Shown: positions 28,358-38,509 of the stretch, piece after piece
How positions within the stretch are numbered: position 1 is the first letter of the stretch
Layout: each line of letters begins with the position of its first letter
Assembly: GCA_964392325.1 (NCBI GenBank)
Contig: CAYMPJ010000020.1
Span: 1-62,335, forward strand
Source: CALLPQ01 sp964392325
GTDB lineage: Bacteria; Pseudomonadota; Alphaproteobacteria; Caulobacterales; Parvularculaceae
Length of the DNA stretch: 62,335 nucleotides
Direction: 5' to 3'
Translations under genes and position numbers: made by a program
The notes under the pieces: generated by a model
The model's input: the letters and a program-made list of their open reading frames with translations, nothing else
Told to the model about the DNA's origin: nothing
The model's database searches: none

Positions 28358-29002
28358 CTAGTCTTCAATTTTTGCCAGTTTTTCCTGTAATGCAGATAAT
28401 TGCTTTTTGATCTCATCGATATCTTGAGAATCGCCATTCTGCTCACCATCACCGGGGACTGGAGGCGCGGCGTTTGGTGCCGCTGGTGGGAAACCGGGCA
28501 TGCCGGGCATAGATGTCGTAAACATTTTCATGGCTTGCTCATAAAGTGCCATATTTTTACGAACATTATCTTCAAACATCTTGTAGCCCGGCGCTGCAGA
28601 CAATGTATCGGTGAGCTGTTCTTTGAATTTGTCTTGATTGCGTTTGAAACTGTCCATACTCATTTCCAAATAAGATGGCACATAATTTTGCATACTATCC
28701 CCATAATAGCTTATCAGCTGGCGCAGAAACTGAACTGGGAGAAGATTTTGGCCTTTACCTTCCTGTTCAAAAATTATCTGCGTTAGGACCGTGCGCGTAA
28801 TATCATCACCGCTTTTTGCATCAAACACGATAAAATCTTGCCCCCCTTTTACAAGCTCGGACAAAAAGTCCAACGTCACATAGGAGCTCGTGGCGGTATT
28901 GTAGAGGCGGCGATTCGCATACTTCTTGATGACGATAGGGTCTTCAGAAGATTTTTCCGCATTTGGCTTCTCGGTTTTACTGCTATTTTTGGTCTCGCTC
29001 AC
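28358..29002 (-). CDS. phaR: Polyhydroxyalkanoate synthesis regulator PhaR
   Basis: A 214-residue PhaR, a DNA-binding repressor that also binds PHB granules. The conserved N-terminal block IKKYANRRLYNTATSSYVTL is at about 26-45. The helical region LPVQFLRQLISYYGDSMQ follows, then a Pro/Gly/Ala-rich stretch and a coiled C-terminus. It diverges from phaA, with 391 bp between, the usual arrangement for autoregulation of phaR and control of PHB genes. No phaC is in the window. Confidence 0.92.
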   Translation of the reverse strand: MSETKNSSKTEKPNAEKSSEDPIVIKKYANRRLYNTATSSYVTLDFLSELVKGGQDFIVFDAKSGDDITRTVLTQIIFEQEGKGQNLLPVQFLRQLISYYGDSMQNYVPSYLEMSMDSFKRNQDKFKEQLTDTLSAAPGYKMFEDNVRKNMALYEQAMKMFTTSMPGMPGFPPAAPNAAPPVPGDGEQNGDSQDIDEIKKQLSALQEKLAKIED

Positions 29003-29393
29003 GAAAATAAGCTCCCTAATTTATGATAATGTTGCGCATGCTAACTGGAATATAGCACAAAAACAAATTTCGACCAGATTATATCGCACCGCAAAAATTC
29101 TTGGATTTGAGATTTGAACCATCTAAGCCAAGCATAAGCGGCCATATCATTCAACGCGACCGCTTTATCAGGGAAAGCCCTCATATCATTGCCTATAAAC
29201 AGCCCCAAAATCTCGCCCAAATGGTTGTTTTTGGCGTGCTGTTACTGACTTTAGCTCTATCGTTGATCGCTACAATATGCTCAAACCTAATCAAGCAAGG
29301 CGTATGTTATTACTATGAGTTAGACGCGCTTAATTCTAAATTCACACATCAACCACCCTTTTACCTATCAAGAATTATCCCAAGGAGAAAATC
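29003..29393. other. Divergent phaR/phaA control region
   Basis: A 391-bp gap between divergent phaR and phaA. I saw no strong gene. An in-frame reading from about 29101 with one hydrophobic stretch lacks a ribosome site and runs 150 bp into phaA. It should contain the promoters of both sides and a PhaR operator, but no operator was identified with confidence. Confidence 0.45.
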
Positions 29394-30572
29394 ATGTCTG
29401 AAGTCGTCATCGCATCTGCAACCCGCACCGCAATCGGGTCATTCAATGGCGGTTTGGCCAGTGTTCCAGCTGCTGAACTCGGGCGCACGGTTATTGCGGA
29501 AGCGCTCAAACGGGCCGGGATTGAAGGAGGAGATGTCGACGAGACAATAATGGGGCATGTTTTGCAAACCAGCCAAGGGCAAAACACCGCGCGTCAGGCG
29601 AGTGTAAATGCTGGTATCCCGCAAGAACGCCCAGCCGTTACCATCAATCAGGTGTGTGGCTCTGGCCTTCGAAGTGTGGCTATGGCCGCGCAAATGATCA
29701 AAGCCGGCGATGCAAAAACAATTATTGCGGGCGGCCACGAAAATATGTCCATGGCCCCGCACGCAGCTCATCTACGCAATGGTACAAAAATGGGGAATCT
29801 CAACCATGAAGATACGATGATCAAGGACGGCCTTTGGGACGCCTTCAATAATTTCCATATGGGGCAAACTGCGGAAAACCTAGCAGAAAAATATCAGGTC
29901 ACCCGTGAAGAGCAGGACAGTTTTGCGGTCGCCAGTCAGAACAAAGCCGAGCAAGCGCGCAAAGATGGTAAGTTTGCTGACGAGATCACGGCTGTCACAA
30001 TCAAGACCCGCAAAGGCGAGACAATTTTTGATACAGACGAATATATTCGAGAAGGGGCGACCATTGACGCAATGAGCGGATTGCGCCCGGCATTTGTGCG
30101 TGATGGCGGAACAGTAACGGCTGCAAATGCATCCGGCCTTAATGACGGCGCCGCCGCCATGGTGGTTATGTCCGCAGCAGAAGCAAATGCACGAAATATT
30201 GAGCCTCTCGCAAAAATCGTTTCTTATGCCCATTGCGGCGTTGACCCGGCAATTATGGGCATAGGCCCCGCCCCGGCATCTCGTATGGCACTAGAAAAAG
30301 CTGGCTGGTCGTTGGATGATGTTGATTTGATCGAGGCGAATGAGGCTTTTGCGGCTCAAGCACTTTCCGTCGGCAAAGAGCTTGGCTGGAATCCTGAAAA
30401 GGTAAATGTAAATGGCGGCGCGATTGCTCTTGGCCATCCCATTGGCGCATCAGGCACGCGGATCCTCACAACCCTGGCATATGAGATGAAACGTAGCGGC
30501 GCTCAAAACGGGTTAGCAACTTTGTGCATCGGTGGCGGCATGGGTATCGCCATGTGTATTGAACGCTCTTAA
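29394..30572 (+). CDS. phaA: Acetyl-CoA acetyltransferase (beta-ketothiolase)
   Basis: A 392-residue biosynthetic thiolase that condenses two acetyl-CoA to acetoacetyl-CoA. Cys88 in NQVCGSGLRSV is the acylated residue; the second block GGAIALGHPIGASG and the final LCIGGGMGIAM supply the catalytic His and second Cys. A Shine-Dalgarno sequence (AAGGAG) precedes the ATG. It is followed 28 nt later by phaB, and phaR is divergent upstream, which points to the polyhydroxybutyrate route. A degradative acetyl-CoA acyltransferase is less likely. Confidence 0.92.
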   Translation: MSEVVIASATRTAIGSFNGGLASVPAAELGRTVIAEALKRAGIEGGDVDETIMGHVLQTSQGQNTARQASVNAGIPQERPAVTINQVCGSGLRSVAMAAQMIKAGDAKTIIAGGHENMSMAPHAAHLRNGTKMGNLNHEDTMIKDGLWDAFNNFHMGQTAENLAEKYQVTREEQDSFAVASQNKAEQARKDGKFADEITAVTIKTRKGETIFDTDEYIREGATIDAMSGLRPAFVRDGGTVTAANASGLNDGAAAMVVMSAAEANARNIEPLAKIVSYAHCGVDPAIMGIGPAPASRMALEKAGWSLDDVDLIEANEAFAAQALSVGKELGWNPEKVNVNGGAIALGHPIGASGTRILTTLAYEMKRSGAQNGLATLCIGGGMGIAMCIERS

Positions 30573-30600
30573 ATTTAAATCCAAACATTCGGTGGAAATC

Positions 30601-31329
30601 ATGGCTGGAAGAAATGCGATTGTAACAGGCGGAACGCGCGGTATCGGCGAAGCGATTTGCGTCGCTTTAAAGAATGAAGGGTTTAAGGTCACGGCAACTT
30701 ACGCCGGAAATGACGAAGCTGCACAAAAATTCAAAGAAGCGAACGGTATTGATGTTGCGAAATGGGATGTTGGTGATTATTCGGCTTGTGAGGCTGGTAT
30801 TGCCGGTATTGAAGGCGCACAAGGACCAACAGACGTTTTGGTAAATAATGCGGGTATTACCCGCGATGGTTTTTTTCACAAAATGTCACCCGATCAATGG
30901 GCACAAGTCATACGCGCTGACCTCGATAGTGTCTTTAACATGACGCGTAATGTTTTTCCGGGTATGCGCGAGCGCGGGTTTGGAAGAGTTATCAATATCT
31001 CTTCGATCAACGGACAAAAAGGGCAAGCAGGACAAACAAATTATTCAGCTGCAAAAGCCGGCATGATTGGCTTTACCAGAGCTCTCGCTCAAGAAGGCGC
31101 ACGCAAAGGCATAACCGTAAATGCTATAGCGCCTGGATATATAGCCACCGAGATGGTGTCGGCAATGGATCAGAAAGTTATCGACTCCATTGTTTCAGGC
31201 ATTCCTATTGGTCGTCTTGGCGAAGCAGATGAAATCGCAAGATGTGTTGCCTTTCTGGCCGGAGATGATGCTGGATTTATCACTGGCTCTGTAATGACAG
31301 CAAATGGCGGACAATATATTACCGCTTAA
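30601..31329 (+). CDS. phaB: Acetoacetyl-CoA reductase
   Basis: A 242-residue SDR that reduces acetoacetyl-CoA to (R)-3-hydroxybutyryl-CoA with NADPH, the second PHB step. It has GGTRGIGEAI, the NNAGITRD motif, and a catalytic Ser with YSAAK. The sequence SSINGQKGQAGQTNYS is typical of PhaB. The start used is ATG at 30601 with GGTGGA upstream; an earlier start lies in phaA. A strong terminator follows. Confidence 0.93.
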   Translation: MAGRNAIVTGGTRGIGEAICVALKNEGFKVTATYAGNDEAAQKFKEANGIDVAKWDVGDYSACEAGIAGIEGAQGPTDVLVNNAGITRDGFFHKMSPDQWAQVIRADLDSVFNMTRNVFPGMRERGFGRVINISSINGQKGQAGQTNYSAAKAGMIGFTRALAQEGARKGITVNAIAPGYIATEMVSAMDQKVIDSIVSGIPIGRLGEADEIARCVAFLAGDDAGFITGSVMTANGGQYITA

Positions 31330-31356
31330 AAAACAACATTTTCATTCAATCAAAAA

Positions 31357-31386
31357 AGCCCGGCTCACACGCGCCGGGCTTTTTTT
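31357..31386 (+). terminator. Intrinsic terminator after phaB
   Basis: AGCCCGGC (31357-31364) pairs with GCCGGGCT (31373-31380), with a U-run at 31381-31386. It ends the phaAB message. Confidence 0.92.
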
Positions 31387-31766
31387 ACTTAACATTCTAA
31401 AAACACCTAAGAACCCACCTAAAAAAGCTGCGCCATTAGTAATAGCCACCTAGTCGAGCGCCTATTTGCACGGGCTGGGCGCATTTTGAATTCGCTCTTT
31501 TAATTTAGAACCGTAGGCACAGGATTTTTTCCAAAGCAAAATCTGATTACCCGCCTTCCACTATGAAATTTTAAGGCTTTATTCAGACTTTAGGTACGCT
31601 AATGAACTCTATTCGTATAGCGCGCTTCACAAAAATTAAACCCAACTCAGGATGATCACTGCTTAACAGCAGGTTTATTTATAGCACTAATTTTTTTCAT
31701 TCAATTTATGGTCCGTTTACCATTAACCGATATATTTTAGGGAGCTGTTAATTAATAGGGGCGGAA
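31387..31766. other. Upstream region of the TPR-sensor kinase
   Basis: This 380-bp stretch holds no supportable gene. It is AT-rich and should contain the promoter of the kinase at 31767. A GTTTACCATTAACC element near 31710 has a TTAACC half-site, the kind seen in CtrA boxes, but only one half is present. I saw no other structure. Confidence 0.4.
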
Positions 31767-34766
31767 ATGTTTGGAAATAAATTAGACCCGGCAATAACGA
31801 TGAAGAAAATTCTCATACCGCTATGTAGCTTGTCGGTCTTTTTTGTTTTTTGTTTTGCTTATTCCGCCTCAATAGAAGCGAGTGAAAACTCAGCCACATT
31901 TGAGATAACCGATACGCCTGATGTCGAAATGTTACTGGCATCTGAATTAGTAGAAAAAATTCCTAGCCAGCAAATAGAAATTCTTGATCAATTCATCAAT
32001 GCTTTTTCCGACCGTACACCTATTGATGCGAAAATCCGTCTATCCCAACAAAAATTATACCAGCTAACATTAGCAGGTAATTATAACCTCAGTGATATGT
32101 ATGCGGGCGAAATTTATACAAATTTTAAAGGCCAATTTGAAGATCCAGAAATTTATGGAAGGTTTCTATATGAAGTCGCTGCGGCACATATTCAGAAACA
32201 AAATTACAAAGACGGTCTCAATGTCATCGAGGAATTGAACCATTTTTTGAATAATTACGACATTCCAGTTGTAGAAATTGAGGGTTCGGCCCTACAAGCT
32301 AGTATCTTTATACAGATGGGAAATTATGCCGAAGCCAATAGGGCTTTACGCCAAGTTGTAGAAAATCAGGCTTATCTAAGCAACCCTGAACTAAAAGATG
32401 ATATGAATAATATCATAAATAATTATGCTTTTACATTTCACAGGATGGGTGAGCCAGAAAAAGCGGTAGAAATTGCCAAGGCACACTTGGAGAGGTTACC
32501 AAAATTTGAAGATGCCAATCTGTTTGAAAAGACAACTATCGTATTCACTGAAGCTAATCTGGGCCGAGCATACCTACTCCTCGAAAATTACGAAGCGCTG
32601 GAACCGATCGCTATAGCGACCTATGAATCAGCACTGGAAATGAAACAAAAGTATGCTCAACTTATCGGGTTGAGATTGCTCGGAAACGTAGCACTTTCAA
32701 AAAATGATTTTGCGAAAGCCACACAATATTTTCAATCCGGTGTTACGCTTGCTGAAGAAATTCGTATCCCCGAAATGTTGTCGTTTATTTATGGCGATTA
32801 CACGAAAGCGCTGGAGCGTCAGGGTTTGTACCGCGAAGCTTATGAGAGTTTACAAAAATCTGTATCTGAAAGCGAGATAGTCAATGCCCGACGCCGCGAA
32901 ATTAAAACACTGGTTTTAACGGCTGAAGCAGAAAACAAACTTGAAGCTCAAAAACTTGAGGCATTACGCGTAGAAGCTGATGCGGTTACCAGCATAGCAA
33001 AACGTGATAGGAGCATCATGCTAGGTGCTATAATTGGTATGCTGATCCTCGCTGGCGCTTCCTTTATCCTGGCAAAATCAAATCGCAAGCATCAGAAAAC
33101 CAAAAAAATGCTTGAAGAATCCAGTATTGAGCTCGTCGAAAGCAGGCGCCGTGCACAGCGCGCCAATCAAGCCAAATCAGAATTCCTCGCTAATATGAGT
33201 CATGAAATACGGACACCAATGAACGGTGTTCTGGGTATGGCTGAACTTTTACAAGCTAGTGACCTTGATGAACGTCAAAAACGCTTTGCTGACATGATTT
33301 ATAAATCCGGTTCATCTTTATTGACCATTATCAATGATATTCTTGACTTCTCAAAAATTGAAGCAGGAAAACTGGAACTTGATCCTATCCCGTTTGATCT
33401 ACGCGAGAGCATCGAAGATGTTGCGGTCCTCTTGTCGACCCGGGCACAGGAAAAAAATATCGAACTCGTTTTCCGTTATTCTCCCGATTGTCCCACATGC
33501 ATTATGGGGGATGCCGGTCGTATACGGCAAATTACCACCAATCTGATTGGGAATGCGATCAAATTCACCCATGAAGGCCATGTCCTTGTAGATGTCAGTG
33601 GACACGAAAAAGATGGCATTGTGCATTTGAAGATTGATATTACTGACACGGGTATCGGTATCAATGAAAAAAAACTACAGCAAATCTTTGAAGAGTTCTC
33701 ACAGGCAGAAAATTCCACAACCCGAAAATTTGGTGGCACGGGACTGGGCTTGACTATTTCAAGACGCCTCGCAGAAGCAATGAACGGTGAAATTATTGCA
33801 AAATCCAAAATCGGAGTGGGAACCACTTTTACCGTTATCTTGCCGCTCCCTTCCAAGGATTGTATTGCAGGAAGCGAACGCTCAATCCCTTCTATGGAGA
33901 ATCTGAAGGTTTTAATAGTTGATGATCTTGAGTTAAATCGAGAAATTCAAACGGAGCAGTTAAATATTTGGGATATTAAACCCGTAGCCGTGAGTGACGG
34001 TTATAAAGCTCTGAAAGAATTGCAGCTTGCACATGATAAAGGGGTAGCATATGATCTCGTACTCATGGATTATCATATGCCGGAAATGGATGGAGCTGAG
34101 CTGACACAAAAAATCCGGCAAAACGATAACTTCAGTGATGTTGAGATCATAGTTCTGTCTTCTGCGAACGCAGCACAAGAGATTAATCTCTTTAAAAACC
34201 TAAACGTCAATTATTATCTCACAAAGCCGGTTCGATCAGCAGAACTCTTAGATAGTATAGCCAATATTACCGCTTATGCCTCTGAACCATCGAGCAAGGA
34301 TTCTGAAAAAAAATCAAAAACATCTCCGCAAGAAACAAAAATAGCTGATGGCGAACTGAAAATCTTGTTGGCGGAAGACAACGAAATAAATCGAATGGTT
34401 GTTAAAAGTTTTCTTGAATCTTCTAATCTGGAGCTCATCTGCGCCCACAATGGTAAAGAAGCCTTCAATCTGGCAAAGAGAGCCGAGTTCGATTTGATTT
34501 TAATGGATGTTTCAATGCCGGAAATGGATGGTGTTGAAGCCACGGTATCCATAAGGGCCTTCGAAGAGAGTCACGGCCACCCAGAAACACCAATCATTTG
34601 CTTAACTGCTCACGCGATGGATGAAGACCGTGAACGGTTTTTACAAGCAGGTATGAACGATTATCTTTCCAAACCGATACAAAAGGAAAGACTTTTAGAA
34701 AAAATCAATCAGTGGAAACAAAAGAGCAAGCGCCGTGAGGCCAAGGATGTCGCCAAAACGGCATAG
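31767..34766 (+). CDS. Hybrid histidine kinase with periplasmic TPR sensor and two receivers
   Basis: A 999-residue hybrid kinase. An N-terminal signal region (about 12-33) is followed by a periplasmic TPR-like domain to about 400, a transmembrane helix at 418-439, then HisKA with His479 in MSHEIRTPMNG and a HATPase domain with GGTGLGL. Two receivers follow, with phosphoacceptors Asp768 (LVLMDYHMPEMDG) and Asp914 (LILMDVSMPEMDG). No HPt domain is present, so a separate phosphotransfer protein would be needed. The signal and regulon are unknown. Start ATG at 31767 has GGGGCGG upstream; an internal ATG at 31800 would give a shorter signal. Confidence 0.88.
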   Translation: MFGNKLDPAITMKKILIPLCSLSVFFVFCFAYSASIEASENSATFEITDTPDVEMLLASELVEKIPSQQIEILDQFINAFSDRTPIDAKIRLSQQKLYQLTLAGNYNLSDMYAGEIYTNFKGQFEDPEIYGRFLYEVAAAHIQKQNYKDGLNVIEELNHFLNNYDIPVVEIEGSALQASIFIQMGNYAEANRALRQVVENQAYLSNPELKDDMNNIINNYAFTFHRMGEPEKAVEIAKAHLERLPKFEDANLFEKTTIVFTEANLGRAYLLLENYEALEPIAIATYESALEMKQKYAQLIGLRLLGNVALSKNDFAKATQYFQSGVTLAEEIRIPEMLSFIYGDYTKALERQGLYREAYESLQKSVSESEIVNARRREIKTLVLTAEAENKLEAQKLEALRVEADAVTSIAKRDRSIMLGAIIGMLILAGASFILAKSNRKHQKTKKMLEESSIELVESRRRAQRANQAKSEFLANMSHEIRTPMNGVLGMAELLQASDLDERQKRFADMIYKSGSSLLTIINDILDFSKIEAGKLELDPIPFDLRESIEDVAVLLSTRAQEKNIELVFRYSPDCPTCIMGDAGRIRQITTNLIGNAIKFTHEGHVLVDVSGHEKDGIVHLKIDITDTGIGINEKKLQQIFEEFSQAENSTTRKFGGTGLGLTISRRLAEAMNGEIIAKSKIGVGTTFTVILPLPSKDCIAGSERSIPSMENLKVLIVDDLELNREIQTEQLNIWDIKPVAVSDGYKALKELQLAHDKGVAYDLVLMDYHMPEMDGAELTQKIRQNDNFSDVEIIVLSSANAAQEINLFKNLNVNYYLTKPVRSAELLDSIANITAYASEPSSKDSEKKSKTSPQETKIADGELKILLAEDNEINRMVVKSFLESSNLELICAHNGKEAFNLAKRAEFDLILMDVSMPEMDGVEATVSIRAFEESHGHPETPIICLTAHAMDEDRERFLQAGMNDYLSKPIQKERLLEKINQWKQKSKRREAKDVAKTA

Positions 34767-34832
34767 AGTAAAAATAAAGTATATCCTGCCTCGCTTATCG
34801 TCCTGACTGAACGTCAAAATCAGCAGGTGAAA

Positions 34833-36446
34833 TTATTCCCACTCGATTGTTCCTGGGGGCTTGGATGTTATGTCGTATACGACGCGATTGACACCCTTTA
34901 CTTCATTGATAATCCGGGTTGCCACATGACTTAAAAACTCATGGGGGTAGGGATAATATTCAGCGGTCATTCCGTCGGTAGATGTTACAGCACGAAGCGC
35001 CAAAACCGCTTCATAAGTGCGCTCATCCCCCATCACACCGACTGTATTCACCGGGAGTAAAACGCTAAAAGCTTGCCAGATTTCGTCATAGAGGCCAGCA
35101 TTTTTGATTTCTTCAATATAAACTGCATCTGCTTTTCGTAAAATATCCGCCTTTTGTTTCGTAATTTCACCTGGAATACGAATAGCTAGGCCGGGTCCGG
35201 GAAACGGATGGCGCCCAACAAAGGTTTCTGGTAGCCCAAGTTCTCGGCCCAATGCCCGCACTTCATCCTTAAATAAATCACGCAATGGCTCTACCAGTTT
35301 CATATTCATACGCTCTGGTAAACCGCCTACATTATGGTGAGACTTGATTGTCACCGAAGGGCCGCCAATCGCCGAAACACTCTCGATGACATCGGGATAT
35401 AAAGTTCCTTGCGCTAAAAATTCCGCGCCGCCAATTTTTTTCGCTTCTTCTTCAAAAACATCAATAAACAAGCCCCCAATAATTTTTCGTTTCCGCTCCG
35501 GGTCACTAACCCCGGATAGAGCGCCCAAAAATTGATCGGAGGCGTCAACATGTATGAGAGGAATATTATAATGTTCACGAAACAGGCTAACCACCTCATC
35601 GCTCTCATTCAAACGCATTAATCCGTGGTCAACATAAACACATGTTAGCTGGTCGCCGATTGCTTCATGGATTAGAACCGCCGTGACAGAACTATCCACA
35701 CCGCCAGATAACCCGCATATCACTCGCCCTTTTCCGACTTGGGCCCGTATTTTGGCAATCGCCTCCTCGCGATAAGCCGCCATTGTCCAGTCACCTTTTA
35801 GCCCTGCGATTGTATGGGTGAAATTTTTGAGAAGCTGGCGTCCGCTCAATGTGTGAACAACTTCAGGGTGAAACTGGGTTCCATAAAACTGACGGGCGAC
35901 ATCCCCGATCACCGCGTATGGCGCACCGGGGGATTTTGCAAGCACCTCAAAACCGGGGGCCATTTTTGCGACATGGTCGCCATGGCTCATCCAAACCTGC
36001 TCTTCCGAGACCATCGCGCCGCCACCGAAAAGCCCATCAAAAAGAGGATTTTCCTCAACCGGGGTTATAAATGCACGGCCAAACTCGCGGCTCGTGCCGC
36101 TCTCTACCACACCACCCAATTGTGCCATCATCACTTGTTGACCATAACAAATCCCGAGTATTGGAATACCAAGGTCAAAAACATGCGGGTCGACGCGCGG
36201 GCTATCCCCGATTGTGACGCTCGCTGGCCCGCCAGAAAGAATAATCGCTTTCGGGCCGTAACCGTCCAAAAATGCCCGATCAACCTTGTTAAAGGGATGA
36301 ATTTCGCAATAGACCCCGCTTTCACGCAAACGCCTTGCGATCAATTGTGTGACCTGCGATCCAAAATCGATAATAAGCACACGCTCATGAGGGGAGCTGG
36401 CTGTAGGGTTGGTGGAGCTTAAAGGTTTTTGCATGTGAAGCGCCAT
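34833..36446 (-). CDS. guaA: GMP synthase (glutamine-hydrolysing)
   Basis: A 537-residue GMP synthase. The class I amidotransferase Cys is in GICYGQQ; the ATP-pyrophosphatase P-loop SGGVDSSV and the C-terminal dimer domain PFPGPGLAIRIPGEI are visible. It converts XMP to GMP with glutamine. The start ATG at 36446 is chosen; the frame extends 30 residues upstream without conservation, and ATG at 36434 is also possible. The gene is convergent with the TPR-sensor kinase. guaB is not in the window. Confidence 0.96.
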   Translation of the reverse strand: MALHMQKPLSSTNPTASSPHERVLIIDFGSQVTQLIARRLRESGVYCEIHPFNKVDRAFLDGYGPKAIILSGGPASVTIGDSPRVDPHVFDLGIPILGICYGQQVMMAQLGGVVESGTSREFGRAFITPVEENPLFDGLFGGGAMVSEEQVWMSHGDHVAKMAPGFEVLAKSPGAPYAVIGDVARQFYGTQFHPEVVHTLSGRQLLKNFTHTIAGLKGDWTMAAYREEAIAKIRAQVGKGRVICGLSGGVDSSVTAVLIHEAIGDQLTCVYVDHGLMRLNESDEVVSLFREHYNIPLIHVDASDQFLGALSGVSDPERKRKIIGGLFIDVFEEEAKKIGGAEFLAQGTLYPDVIESVSAIGGPSVTIKSHHNVGGLPERMNMKLVEPLRDLFKDEVRALGRELGLPETFVGRHPFPGPGLAIRIPGEITKQKADILRKADAVYIEEIKNAGLYDEIWQAFSVLLPVNTVGVMGDERTYEAVLALRAVTSTDGMTAEYYPYPHEFLSHVATRIINEVKGVNRVVYDITSKPPGTIEWE

Positions 36447-36621
36447 AGCCTGATCTGGCCTAATAGGCGAGTGCAAAATACCCGCACAATTCAAAAAATC
36501 AACGATCTGCGCCTGTATTTGATACGTGCCCCTCACCTCACGACAAGGTGATGAGCCCTAGTCTGGATTATCGCCCGCACATCCCTATTTTCTGAGACTA
36601 AATGAATCAGGAGAGCGATAA

Positions 36622-37176
36622 TTGACTAAATTTACAACACACACAAAAGAGAATAGCGAAGGTGACCGCCGGGAGACTCTGGAAGCCGCAGAGAAAAATT
36701 ATGGCTTTATTCCCAATCTCATCGCAGGTCTGGCCGAGGCCCCCGAGACCGCGAGAGCTTACATGGCACTTAGTAAACATGTTAGCAAATCATCTTTCAC
36801 CCCAACCGAGCGCCATGTCGCCTGGTTTGCAGTGAACTATTATAATAACTGCCATTATTGTATGCCCGCCCATACCGCCATTGCGAATATGGAAAAAATT
36901 GACCAGGATATCATTGAAACTGCCCGTCAAGGCGGCGGCTATGCAGATAAAAAACTGCAAGCACTCCATGACTTCGTCATAGCGCTAGTCGACCAGCATG
37001 GCGACGTTGATGAGGCCACAGTCTCAACCTTTCTAAGCGCAGGCTATACAAAACAAAATGTGCTAGAAGCCGTTATGCTCATTGCCCATAAAACGATTTC
37101 AAATTTTGGCAACCATTTGATGGATACACCCGTCGATGATAATTTCAGTGCATTCGCTTGGGAGAAAAACGCCTAA
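36622..37176 (+). CDS. AhpD-like/carboxymuconolactone decarboxylase-family protein
   Basis: A 184-residue all-helical protein with the active-site motif CHYCMPAHT (CxxC plus His), typical of AhpD-like alkylhydroperoxidases. It probably takes part in peroxide detoxification or thiol redox chemistry. The start is TTG at 36622, preceded by AGGAGAG. It faces convergently towards the CCA-transferase gene. The N-terminal helix region FIPNLIAGLAEAPETARAY is typical of the peroxidase-related subfamily. Confidence 0.85.
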   Translation: MTKFTTHTKENSEGDRRETLEAAEKNYGFIPNLIAGLAEAPETARAYMALSKHVSKSSFTPTERHVAWFAVNYYNNCHYCMPAHTAIANMEKIDQDIIETARQGGGYADKKLQALHDFVIALVDQHGDVDEATVSTFLSAGYTKQNVLEAVMLIAHKTISNFGNHLMDTPVDDNFSAFAWEKNA

Positions 37177-37185
37177 GCACATCAC

Positions 37186-37206
37186 AACGCCTGTTTAAAC
37201 GGCGTT
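37186..37206. terminator. Weak hairpin between the AhpD-like gene and cca
   Basis: AACGCC (37186-37191) pairs with GGCGTT (37201-37206), with a 9-nt loop. It lies between two convergent stops (33 bp apart) and lacks a U-tract. Confidence 0.3.
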
Positions 37207-37209
37207 AGA

Positions 37210-38502
37210 CTATAGATCATTTGGTTCGCCAGCAAGATAATGTTCAAGCATTTCACGCAGCTGATTTTCCGGTGGAAAGTCAGCTGCAATCCATCGGCAC
37301 TCTATTTTATTCAAAATACGCGATATCTCTGGCCCAGCATCCACACCATATTTAAGTAAATCACGCCCGGACAAAGAAAATTTTGGCACGGACCAATCTT
37401 GAGGCAAGCTTTTGTAGGGATGAAAGAAGGCTGCACGATCAGGGGCAAAGGATTGCGCCAGATAAAGCGCTCCCTCCCAAAACTCGTCACCGGTTTTATA
37501 CAAGGCCCTTCGCGCCTTTTTATCATCTGTAACTTCAATGATATTTCCCAAGCCAGATTGTAGCGCATTTATTGCCTTAACCTGTTTTTTGGAGAGGCGA
37601 AGATTTTTTTGTAGATCCGCAACGGTTTCTTCGTCGCTTGCTATAATCAATGTTAACAAAGGTGCCATAGAGGCAATGGGCTGGCTCAAAACACCATCCA
37701 CCACGCCCTTAAAGGCTCGAAGCCTATCAACATCATCTGCGGTAATCTGATCCGCATCAGCCCAAAGCCGTGATAATATTTTTTGTTCGCGCATAACCGC
37801 AATTGCTTCAGCCGCGCGCGGCAGAGCAAGAATTTTCAAAAATTCAATCCCAACACGCTCCTTTGACAATTTATCAAGACCTTCTTTAAGCTGGGCAGCA
37901 GCCGCCAATCCTTCAGGATCAAAGACAGTTGAAAAGCGCGCCGAAAATCGAAAAAACCGTAAAATCCGCAAATAATCCTCACGAATACGCTCATGCGGAT
38001 CACCGATAAAACAAACTTGTTTTCCGGCGATATCCTCAAGCCCCCCTACCGGATCATATAAAACACCATCAGGCGAAATATAAAGCGCGTTGATGGTAAA
38101 ATCGCGCCTCGCCGCATCCTCGGACCAGTCATCAGTATACTTAACAATAGCGCGCCGTCCATCGGTCTCCATATCCTTGCGCAATGTTGTAATTTCAACC
38201 GTCCGGTTATTTTTCAAAACAGCAGTAATGGTTCCGTGCTCTATACCGGTGGGAATGGCCTTGATTTTTGCTGCATGCAAAATAGTCATTACTTGATCGG
38301 GCTCTATCGATGTCGCCATATCAAGATCGTCGGGTACGATACCGAGTAAACTGTCGCGTACACAGCCCCCCACAAAACGCACACTATTTGCCTTGGCGTC
38401 CTGCATCACACCACAAAGATGGCGCAACCCGTCATCATTTAACCATGAAAAATGTTCGCGCTGTCCGTTGGTTAATTCTTTTTGGGCATCAGGGTTCATC
38501 AT
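37210..38502 (-). CDS. cca: CCA tRNA nucleotidyltransferase
   Basis: A 430-residue class II CCA-adding/poly(A) polymerase-family enzyme, adding the 3'-CCA of tRNA. Key parts are the RFVGGCVRDSLLG motif, the DDLDMAT catalytic acid pair, and the RRDFTINAL block. The C-terminal helical domain is divergent, as in the alphaproteobacterial form. It is 7 nt downstream of the NUDIX gene and lies in one unit with DUF1285. Poly(A) polymerase is a close alternative by sequence, though the context favours CCA addition. Confidence 0.92.
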   Translation of the reverse strand: MMNPDAQKELTNGQREHFSWLNDDGLRHLCGVMQDAKANSVRFVGGCVRDSLLGIVPDDLDMATSIEPDQVMTILHAAKIKAIPTGIEHGTITAVLKNNRTVEITTLRKDMETDGRRAIVKYTDDWSEDAARRDFTINALYISPDGVLYDPVGGLEDIAGKQVCFIGDPHERIREDYLRILRFFRFSARFSTVFDPEGLAAAAQLKEGLDKLSKERVGIEFLKILALPRAAEAIAVMREQKILSRLWADADQITADDVDRLRAFKGVVDGVLSQPIASMAPLLTLIIASDEETVADLQKNLRLSKKQVKAINALQSGLGNIIEVTDDKKARRALYKTGDEFWEGALYLAQSFAPDRAAFFHPYKSLPQDWSVPKFSLSGRDLLKYGVDAGPEISRILNKIECRWIAADFPPENQLREMLEHYLAGEPNDL

Positions 38503-38509
38503 ATCCCCA

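Noticed and set aside
29101..29550. Open frame with a hydrophobic stretch between phaR and phaA
   Set aside because: It begins at a TTG without a ribosome site and overlaps phaA by about 150 bp in another frame; the C-terminal part looks like a shadow.
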